From an uncultured Collinsella sp. (GTDB lineage Bacteria > Actinomycetota > Coriobacteriia > Coriobacteriales > Coriobacteriaceae): a stretch of 6,304 nucleotides of DNA. The notes under the pieces were generated by a model. It worked only from the letters and a program-made list of their open reading frames with translations. It did not search any database and was not told the DNA's origin. Position 1 is the first letter of the stretch. Each line of letters opens with the position of its first letter. The DNA is taken from NCBI GenBank assembly GCA_902490245.1, contig CABUDB010000102.1, positions 1-6,304 of the forward strand. The letters are read 5' to 3'. Both the position numbers and the translations under genes were made by a program. Below, piece after piece: positions 1 through 6,304 of the stretch.

Positions 1-6
1 GTTAGC

Positions 7-1287
<1,281 letters not shown>

Positions 1288-1292
1288 GATTG

Positions 1293-1336
1293 TCCTTTCA
1301 AAAACGTGTCCCGGCGACCGTTACCATTCCGCCGGG
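1293..1336 (-). promoter_or_regulatory. metK leader hairpin with trailing T-run and ribosome binding site
   Basis: Read on the minus strand, the metK leader contains a 7-base stem, CCCGGCG (1330-1336) with CGCCGGG (1310-1316), around a 13-base loop. It is followed by ACACG, a run of five T and then the AAAGGA ribosome binding site. A GC stem followed by T residues could act as a weak attenuator or a translation-control structure. The T-run starts five bases past the stem, which is not ideal for an intrinsic terminator. SAM-responsive leaders upstream of metK are known in other bacteria, but I recognise no SAM riboswitch class here, and the leader seems short (about 60 bases if the proposed -10 is correct). 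The structure is visible; a regulatory role is inference. Confidence 0.35.
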
Positions 1337-1354
1337 CTCTCTATGCAAGGGCAC

Positions 1355-1360
1355 ATCATA
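1355..1360 (-). promoter_or_regulatory. possible metK -10 element (TATGAT)
   Basis: The complement of 1355-1360 reads TATGAT, five of six matches to TATAAT, placed to start a leader of about 60 bases before the metK ATG. No convincing -35 hexamer lies 16-18 bases upstream; 1378-1383 reads GTGTGA on the minus strand. The call rests on the -10 alone. Confidence 0.35.
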
Positions 1361-1397
1361 GCGCGTAAATCAAACATTCACACCCTTTCCGCACCTA

Positions 1398-1485
1398 CTC
1401 ATTGGGGACAGACTTAAATGAGCAGCCTTGCCTAAGTGCCGACAGGTTGCCCAAAGATTGGTCATTTAAGTCTGTCCCCAATGAC
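1398..1485. repeat. REPIN-like inverted-repeat element 1 (two hairpin arms)
   Basis: Two arms, 1398-1422 and 1461-1485, lie in inverted orientation around a 38-base spacer. The inner 23 bases (1399-1421 and 1462-1484) are perfect reverse complements. Each arm can also fold alone: the left has CTCATT (1398-1403) pairing with AATGAG (1417-1422), the right has GTCATT (1461-1466) pairing with AATGAC (1480-1485), both around a 13-base loop containing GGGGACAGAC or its complement. The base closing each stem is C-G on the left and G-C on the right, so the one difference between arms preserves both hairpins. No ORF or target duplication is visible. Two inverted hairpin repeats at this spacing match the layout of REPINs, non-autonomous elements mobilised by REP-associated tyrosine transposases (RAYTs). 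That assignment is inference, since no transposase is in the window. The element sits between the metK and gltX promoter regions. Confidence 0.75.
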
Positions 1486-1525
1486 TGGGTCGGTGCCCTT
1501 TGTGCGGAGGTGGGCATTGTTGCTT

Positions 1526-1531
1526 TATACT
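1526..1531 (+). promoter_or_regulatory. gltX: possible gltX -10 element (TATACT)
   Basis: TATACT matches five of six bases of TATAAT and would give a leader of roughly 34 bases before the gltX ATG. There is no good -35 at 16-18 bases; TTGTGC at 1500-1505 is the nearest candidate but would need a 20-base spacer. The repeat element ends 15 bases before that candidate. Confidence 0.4.
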
Positions 1532-1571
1532 GGTGCGGTTAGACATCCATCCTGCAATCGAGGAGATTTCC

Positions 1572-3047
1572 ATGGCATCAGACGTTCGCGTCCGCTTTGC
1601 ACCCTCACCGACGGGCAAGCTGCACATCGGCGGCGCCCGCACCGCTATCTATAACTGGGCTTTCGCCCGTGCTAACGGCGGCACGTTCATCCTGCGCATT
1701 GACGACACCGATCCCACCCGCTCTACCGACGAGAACACGCAGATCATCCTGCGCGCCATGCGTTGGCTGGGCCTGGACTGGGACGAGGGTCCCGAGGTGG
1801 GCGGAGACTTTGGCCCCTATGCCCAGACCGAGCGCCTGGACCTGTACAAGCAGGCCGCCCAGAAACTTTGGGACGAGGGCAAGGCCTATCCCTGCTTCTG
1901 CACCAAGGAGCAGCTCGACGCCGACCGCAAGGCCGCGCAGGAGCGCAAGGACCCCTTCCAGGGCTATCAGCGTCGTTGCCGCGATCTTGATCCCGAGGAG
2001 GCCCGCCGCCGCATCGAGGCCGGCGAGTCCTACGTCCTGCGCATCAAGGTGCCCGTGGACCGCGGCGACGTCGTCATCCACGATGCCGTCCACGGCGAGG
2101 TGACCTTCGACGCCAAGGAGCTCGACGACTTTGTCATCTTCCGCTCCGATGGCACGCCCACGTACAACTTCGCGACCGTCGTCGACGACGCCATGATGAA
2201 GATCACCCATGTCATCCGCGGCGACGACCACCTGTCCAACACCCCGCGCCAGGTCATGGTCTACGAGGCCCTCGGCGCGCCCGTGCCCACGTTCGCCCAC
2301 ATCTCCATGATCCTGGGCGCCGACGGTAAGAAGCTCTCCAAGCGCCACGGCGCAACTTCGGTGGAGGAGTACCGCGACGCCGGTTACCTTTCCGACGCCT
2401 TCGTCAACTACCTGGCGCTGCTCGGCTGGTCGCTCGACGGCGAGACCACGATCATCCCGCGCGATGTCCTAGCCAGCAAGTTCTCGCTCGACCGCATCTC
2501 CAAGAACCCGGCGACCTTCGATCCCAAGAAGCTCGATTGGGTCAATGCCGAGTACATCAACGGCATGTCCGACGCGCAGTTTGCCGATGAGATCATGGTC
2601 CCCAAGCTGCACGAGGCGGGTCTCATCGAGGGCAACGTCGAGTACGGCGAGGACTGGATTGATGCGCTTGCCGCCATCGTCAAGCCGCGCACCAAGATGC
2701 CGACCGACGCCGTGACCGTCGCCGCTCCCATCTTTGCTACGGCCGAGACGCTCGAGTATGACGAGAAATCCGTTAACAAGGGCCTGGCTAAGGAAGGCAT
2801 GGGCGCCATTCTGGATGTCGCCAAGGCTGCGCTCGAGGGCGTGGACAAGTGGACTGCCGGGGCCATCGACGCCGCGCTTGAGCCGCTGCCCGAGCAGATG
2901 GACCTCAAGAAGCGCGTGGTGTTCCAGGCCGTGCGCGTCGCCGTCTGCGGCAACATGGTTAGCCCTCCGCTGGGCGAGACCATGGCGCTCGTCGGCCGCG
3001 ACGACTGCCTGGCGCGTATCGACCGCGCTCGCACGATGGCGCTGTAG
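1572..3047 (+). CDS. gltX: glutamyl-tRNA synthetase (class I)
   Basis: This cytoplasmic enzyme attaches glutamate to tRNA-Glu using ATP. The 491-residue product starts with the class I nucleotide-binding fold: FAPSPTGKLHIGGARTA near the N-terminus, with the HIGH-type motif HIGG at 18-21. The second class I signature, KLSKR, is at 254-258 in GKKLSKRHGA. Cysteines C108, C110 and C136 resemble the zinc-binding insert of many bacterial GluRS, but the fourth ligand is unclear. The C-terminal part from about 310 matches the helical anticodon-binding region. I chose the ATG at 1572 because AGGAG (1561-1565) lies six bases upstream and the family's N-terminal motif follows at once; an in-frame ATG at 1500 would add 24 unrelated residues. 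In many bacteria lacking GlnRS this enzyme also charges tRNA-Gln for the GatCAB amidotransferase; the window cannot show whether that applies. The gene ends in tandem TAG stops (3045-3050) and has its own terminator. Confidence 0.98.
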   Translation: MASDVRVRFAPSPTGKLHIGGARTAIYNWAFARANGGTFILRIDDTDPTRSTDENTQIILRAMRWLGLDWDEGPEVGGDFGPYAQTERLDLYKQAAQKLWDEGKAYPCFCTKEQLDADRKAAQERKDPFQGYQRRCRDLDPEEARRRIEAGESYVLRIKVPVDRGDVVIHDAVHGEVTFDAKELDDFVIFRSDGTPTYNFATVVDDAMMKITHVIRGDDHLSNTPRQVMVYEALGAPVPTFAHISMILGADGKKLSKRHGATSVEEYRDAGYLSDAFVNYLALLGWSLDGETTIIPRDVLASKFSLDRISKNPATFDPKKLDWVNAEYINGMSDAQFADEIMVPKLHEAGLIEGNVEYGEDWIDALAAIVKPRTKMPTDAVTVAAPIFATAETLEYDEKSVNKGLAKEGMGAILDVAKAALEGVDKWTAGAIDAALEPLPEQMDLKKRVVFQAVRVAVCGNMVSPPLGETMALVGRDDCLARIDRARTMAL

Positions 3048-3070
3048 TAGACGCGCAAATGCATGTATCC

Positions 3071-3104
3071 GAGCCCCGTTCACCCGAGCGGGGCTCTTGT
3101 TTCT
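3071..3104 (+). terminator. Rho-independent terminator of gltX
   Basis: GAGCCCCG (3071-3078) pairs with CGGGGCTC (3089-3096). The loop closes further through T-G, T-A and C-G pairs, leaving an ACCC tetraloop and an 11-pair stem. A T-rich tract, TTGTTTCT, follows directly. It begins 21 bases after the second TAG of gltX. The stem is strong but the T-tract is interrupted by G and C, so some read-through into priA is possible. Confidence 0.88.
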
Positions 3105-3123
3105 GTACCGATGAGTGGGTTGC

Positions 3124-3225
3124 TGGGACAAAATAATCAGTAGTGTTTGTCCCATGTTCGAGTGACGCAACGAGCTCGACACTCGTATCGGCCATGGGAC
3201 AAACTCTACTGATTATTTTGTCCCA
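3124..3225. repeat. REPIN-like inverted-repeat element 2 (two hairpin arms)
   Basis: Arms 3124-3156 and 3193-3225 are reverse complements over 33 bases with one mismatch (3144 against 3205). Each arm is itself a hairpin: TGGGACAAA pairs with TTTGTCCCA (3124-3132 with 3146-3154, and 3195-3203 with 3217-3225), nine pairs around a 13-base loop. The single mismatch is in the loop, so both stems are perfect. The spacer holds a smaller inverted repeat, CGAGTG (3159-3164) with CACTCG (3180-3185), and the palindrome CGAGCTCG (3171-3178). The whole element could thus fold as one long hairpin or as two short hairpins with complementary loops. There is no ORF and no clear target duplication. The layout fits a REPIN, probably of a different family from the element upstream of gltX. 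It fills most of the gap between the gltX terminator and the priA ribosome binding site. Confidence 0.8.
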
Positions 3226-3257
3226 CCCCTTTCAGGTCCGTTCGTTAGAGGTGGTGT

Positions 3258-5711
3258 ATGGCTCAACAACTGTCGCTGTTTGGTTTGCCGGAACCGGAGG
3301 AAGCTCCGGTGAAGCCCAAGCCTGCCGCTGCCTCGGCTCAGTCTAAGCCTTCGTCCGAGCCCCCTGCCGCCTACGCGAGCGTGGTCCTCGACATCCCCAC
3401 CCGTGCGCTGTCGGAACCGTTTGCTTACGGCATCCCCGAGTCCCTTGCCAACGAGGTCCAGATCGGATCCACGGTCCTGGTCCACTTTGGTAACCGTGCC
3501 GCCGCGGGCTATGTCGTCGACATTGCGCCTGATCTGGGCGATCTGCCGGGCAACAACTCCCTCGACCCGGTGCGCATCAAGCCCATCGAGGCCATCCTCA
3601 GCAAACCGCTCTTTACCGCCGAAGCCGCCCGCATCGCACGTTGGATGAGCCGCGAGTATGTCGCGACGCTTTCCGAGTGTCTGCGCCTGTTCTTGCCTCC
3701 GGGTGGCAGCCCGCGTGTGGTCAAGGGCGACGACGGTGTGTGGACGGTTGAACGTCCAGCCGTCAAACCCATCCAAAACCGCTGGGTGATGCTTACGCCC
3801 GAAGGCTTTGACTACACGCCACCCAAGACCGCGGTCCGCCAGCGCCAACTCATCGAGGCGCTCCAGTGTGGTCCTGTCACGACGCGCGACCTCAACCTTC
3901 TCTATAACAGTATGTCGGCGACCATCAAGGCGCTCGAAAAACGCGGCATCGTGGTGGTGGAGGAGCGCCGTGCCTGGCGCGGTTGCAGCGAGCAGACTAC
4001 GCTGTCCTCGGCAAGCGGCAAGGCGCCGGTCTCCCTTACCAACGGCCAGCAACAGGCACTCGCGCAGATTGAGCGCGCCCGCCTTGACGCTCATGGCGAC
4101 GTGGTGCTGGTTGACGGCGTCACCGGCTCCGGCAAAACCGAGGTTTACCTCTCCGCTATCGAGCGCGTGCTCGCGGCAGGCCGCTCTGCCTGCGTGCTCG
4201 TGCCCGAGATCTCGCTGACGGCCCAGACCGTCGGCCGCTTCCGCTCGCGCTTTGGCGAGACGGTCGCGGTCTTCCACTCGCGCCTTTCGGCCGGCGAGCG
4301 CCTGGACCAGTGGGACATGGTTGCCAGTGGTACTGCCCGCGTTGTCGTCGGCGCGCGTTCGGCGCTCTTTTGCCCGCTCAGCGACCTGGGTCTCATCATC
4401 ATCGACGAGGAACACGAGACCAGTTACAAGCAGGGCTCCAGCCCGCGCTACCATGCGCGCGAGGTTGCGGCCGAGATGGCGCGCCGCTATCGCTGCCCAC
4501 TTGTGCTGGGCTCGGCCACGCCTTCTGCCGAGGCCCTCGACCGCTGCCGCCGCGGTACATACAACGGTGCTACCTGGACGCGTGTCGAGATGCCCGAGCG
4601 CCCGGGACTCGCCGTGCTGCCTACGGTCCGCATTGCCGACCTGCGCCGTGAGTTTTCACACGGCAGCCGCTCCATGTTCTCAAAACCCTTGATGGAGGGC
4701 TTGGAGCGTGTGGTCGAGCGTCGCGAGAAGGCCGTGCTGCTGCATAACCGCCGTGGCTTTGCGCCGTTCCTGATGTGTCGCGAGTGCGGCTGCGTTCCCA
4801 CCTGCAACCACTGCTCCACAGCGCTTACGTATCACGAGCGCACGCACACGCTGCAATGTCACACATGCGGATCCTCCTGGCGCGTGCAGCCGTATCCCGC
4901 GCCCACGAGTCGTTGCCCCAAGTGCGGCAGCCGCTACCTGGCAAAAATGGGGCTGGGCACGCAGCAGATCGAGGACGCACTGCACCAGATGCTGCCCGAG
5001 GACGTCGCCATCATCCGCATGGATGCCGATTCCACGCGCGGCAAGGATTCGCACAAAAAGCTGCTCGAGCAGTTCGATGCGGCCGATTGCGCCGTGTTGC
5101 TGGGCACCCAAATGATCGCAAAGGGTCTCGATTTTCCCGAGGTCACGCTCGTGGGCGTGGTCAATGCCGACTTCGCCCTTAAGCTGCCCGATTTTCGCGC
5201 AGGGGAGCGCGCCTACGATTTACTGGAGCAGGTCGCCGGCCGTGCCGGTCGTGGTGATCGTCCCGGCGAGGTGATCGTCCAGACCTACCTGCCCGAGGAT
5301 CCGGTCATTCGTGCCGTCGCTGAGCACGACCGTTCGATCTTTACCGACTACGATTTGGACCAGCGCCGCGACGCGCTGTACCCGCCGTTTGTTCGCCTGG
5401 TCAACATCTTGGTGTGGTCGGCAAACCGAGACGACGCGCAGGACTACATTGGGCGCATTGCAAAGCTTCTTAAGCGCCGCTGGCATGCCGCCGCGCCCGA
5501 TTTTTTGCGGGCGGGGAGTGCCGTGCCGCAGGTGCTAGGCCCGGCTTCGTGTGTAATCGAGAGAGCCAAGGACCGTTACCGCTTCCATCTGCTTGTGAAG
5601 TCGCCCGTGGGGTACCATGTCTCTGATGATATCGACGCCTGCCTCAAAGAGGTGAGCTCTGTGCGCGGCGTGAGCGTGAGCGTTGACGTCGACGCCTATG
5701 ATTTGATGTAA
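3258..5711 (+). CDS. priA: primosomal protein N', replication-restart DNA helicase PriA
   Basis: PriA recognises stalled or collapsed replication forks, unwinds the lagging-strand arm 3' to 5' and starts reloading of the replicative helicase. The 817-residue product (E. coli PriA has 732) shows, in order: an N-terminal extension of about 38 residues with QLSLF at 4-8 and a Pro/Ala/Lys-rich linker; the 3'-DNA-binding domain from about 39 (FAYGIP, VLVHFGNRAAAGYVVDI); a probable winged-helix region at about 170-260; Walker A GVTGSGKT at 287-294; DEEH at 383-386; the zinc module with pairs C507/C510, C516/C519, C534/C537 and C553/C556; GTQMIAKGLDFP at 616-627; and QVAGRAGRG at 658-666. All catalytic motifs are intact, so an active ATPase is expected. 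The start is supported by AGAGGTGG (3247-3254) just upstream of the ATG. def follows after 18 bases, a common pairing. No clear promoter is visible in front. Confidence 0.97.
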   Translation: MAQQLSLFGLPEPEEAPVKPKPAAASAQSKPSSEPPAAYASVVLDIPTRALSEPFAYGIPESLANEVQIGSTVLVHFGNRAAAGYVVDIAPDLGDLPGNNSLDPVRIKPIEAILSKPLFTAEAARIARWMSREYVATLSECLRLFLPPGGSPRVVKGDDGVWTVERPAVKPIQNRWVMLTPEGFDYTPPKTAVRQRQLIEALQCGPVTTRDLNLLYNSMSATIKALEKRGIVVVEERRAWRGCSEQTTLSSASGKAPVSLTNGQQQALAQIERARLDAHGDVVLVDGVTGSGKTEVYLSAIERVLAAGRSACVLVPEISLTAQTVGRFRSRFGETVAVFHSRLSAGERLDQWDMVASGTARVVVGARSALFCPLSDLGLIIIDEEHETSYKQGSSPRYHAREVAAEMARRYRCPLVLGSATPSAEALDRCRRGTYNGATWTRVEMPERPGLAVLPTVRIADLRREFSHGSRSMFSKPLMEGLERVVERREKAVLLHNRRGFAPFLMCRECGCVPTCNHCSTALTYHERTHTLQCHTCGSSWRVQPYPAPTSRCPKCGSRYLAKMGLGTQQIEDALHQMLPEDVAIIRMDADSTRGKDSHKKLLEQFDAADCAVLLGTQMIAKGLDFPEVTLVGVVNADFALKLPDFRAGERAYDLLEQVAGRAGRGDRPGEVIVQTYLPEDPVIRAVAEHDRSIFTDYDLDQRRDALYPPFVRLVNILVWSANRDDAQDYIGRIAKLLKRRWHAAAPDFLRAGSAVPQVLGPASCVIERAKDRYRFHLLVKSPVGYHVSDDIDACLKEVSSVRGVSVSVDVDAYDLM

Positions 5712-5729
5712 CAAACCGAAAGGATGGCC

Positions 5730-6304
5730 ATGGAAGCCAACGGAATCGTACTGTCGCCCGACCCTCGTCTGCGCCAGGAGTGCGCCGTCATCGAGGAGAT
5801 CACCCCGGCGATCGAGGCGCTTGCCGAGAAGATGAAGAAAATGATGTTCGATAACGGCGGTTGCGGCCTGGCTGCTCCGCAGATCGGCGAGCTCATTCAG
5901 CTCGTTACCATCGACTGCGACTACAGTGACAAGAACGACTACGACCCGTACGTGCTCATCAATCCCGTGATTGTCGAGCAAAGCGACCATCTCGTTCCGT
6001 ATAGCGAGGGCTGTCTATCCATTCCTGGCATTAGCTGTGAGATCGAGCGTCCCGACCATGTCGTCGTCGAGGCGTATGACCTGGACGCCAACCTGATTCG
6101 CTATGAGGCCTCGGGCGATCTGTTCTGCGTGTGTCTGCAGCACGAGATCGATCACCTGCACGGCAACACCATGTTCGAGCGACTCAAGCCGATGCAGAGG
6201 ATCAAGGCCGTCAAGGAGTACCAGGACGCCCTGGCCCGCGGCGCTCGACCCGTTGGTGCAATCGGCAACGCAAACCAGATTCTCGGTTTTCTGACTCTTG
6301 CCTT
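5730..6304 (+). CDS. def: peptide deformylase (open at right edge)
   Basis: This metalloenzyme removes the formyl group from the N-terminal methionine of new proteins at the ribosome exit. The 191 visible residues contain all three family motifs: GCGLAAPQIG at 44-53 (Q51 catalytic), EGCLSIPG at 93-100 (C95 metal ligand) and QHEIDH at 137-142 (H138 and H142 metal ligands, E139 catalytic), so an active enzyme is expected. The ATG at 5730 is preferred because AAAGGA (5719-5724) lies at normal distance; the in-frame ATG at 5724 overlaps that site and would add only Met-Ala. The gene begins 18 bases after priA, consistent with a shared transcript, and fmt often follows in other bacteria. No stop occurs before the window edge. 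The last residues, from about 180, are a hydrophobic tail I do not recognise from the family. Confidence 0.96.
   Translation, partial: MEANGIVLSPDPRLRQECAVIEEITPAIEALAEKMKKMMFDNGGCGLAAPQIGELIQLVTIDCDYSDKNDYDPYVLINPVIVEQSDHLVPYSEGCLSIPGISCEIERPDHVVVEAYDLDANLIRYEASGDLFCVCLQHEIDHLHGNTMFERLKPMQRIKAVKEYQDALARGARPVGAIGNANQILGFLTLA

Noticed and set aside
1481..1495. Similarity to 3111-3125 (12 of 15 bases, ATGA-TGGGT core) next to the two elements
   Set aside because: It lies on opposite sides of the two elements and partly inside the arm of element 1, so it does not behave as a shared insertion site; a chance match is likely.
1500..1571. Upstream ATG that would extend GluRS by 24 residues
   Set aside because: The extension overlaps the proposed promoter, has no ribosome binding site at the right distance, and is absent from the family, whose N-terminal motif begins right after the ATG at 1572.
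1436..1654. Small plus-strand frame overlapping element 1 and the gltX start
   Set aside because: It begins inside the repeat, lacks a ribosome binding site and runs out of frame into gltX; no protein features.
1398..3225. CRISPR array from repeated GGGACA-containing arms
   Set aside because: There are only two inverted pairs of different sequence, 1.6 kb apart with gltX between them; no direct repeats with regular spacers and no cas genes.
3124..3225. Element 2 as a second terminator of gltX
   Set aside because: The hairpin is not followed by a T-tract (CCCACCCC follows), and the clear terminator at 3071-3104 already serves gltX.
3213..4454. Long minus-strand open frame (413 codons) antisense to priA
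   Set aside because: Arg/Ala/Gly-rich translation without recognisable domains, and it starts inside the helicase core of priA; a codon-bias shadow.
5535..5990. Minus-strand frame spanning the priA-def junction
   Set aside because: It overlaps conserved coding sequence of both genes and shows no domain or ribosome binding site.

Overview
The window carries four conserved housekeeping genes of a high-GC bacterium. On the minus strand is metK (S-adenosylmethionine synthetase). On the plus strand are gltX (glutamyl-tRNA synthetase), priA (primosomal replication-restart helicase) and def (peptide deformylase), which is still open at the right edge. Strong G/C preference at third codon positions, many long antisense shadow frames, and metK close to priA and def (a grouping known from Actinobacteria) suggest an actinobacterium. 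The protein sequences look most like Coriobacteriia, possibly Collinsella. This is recognition from memory, not a database result.

Layout. Bases 7-1287 hold metK, reading leftward. Bases 1288-1571 are a divergent intergenic region with the metK leader, a possible metK -10 element, an inverted-repeat element (1398-1485), a possible gltX -10 element and the gltX ribosome binding site. gltX occupies 1572-3047 and ends in tandem TAG stops followed by a clear intrinsic terminator (3071-3104). Bases 3105-3257 hold a second inverted-repeat element (3124-3225) and the priA ribosome binding site. priA (3258-5711) and def (from 5730) are 18 bases apart and look like one operon, which in many bacteria continues into fmt.

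How the genes relate. All four serve core information processing. GluRS charges tRNA-Glu. Deformylase removes the formyl group from new proteins. MetK makes the universal methyl donor. PriA reloads the replication machinery at stalled forks. Only priA-def shows evidence of co-transcription; metK and gltX are divergent, and gltX has its own terminator.

The least ordinary content is in two places. First, both intergenic regions contain a REPIN-like element: two hairpin-forming arms in inverted orientation, 38-40 bases apart. Both elements have 13-base hairpin loops, both carry a GGGACA core, and every difference between paired arms keeps the arm's own stem intact. Second, PriA has an N-terminal extension of about 38 residues that begins with QLSLF, an exact match to the bacterial sliding-clamp-binding consensus, followed by a Pro/Ala/Lys-rich linker. 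This suggests a direct tether between the restart helicase and the beta clamp.
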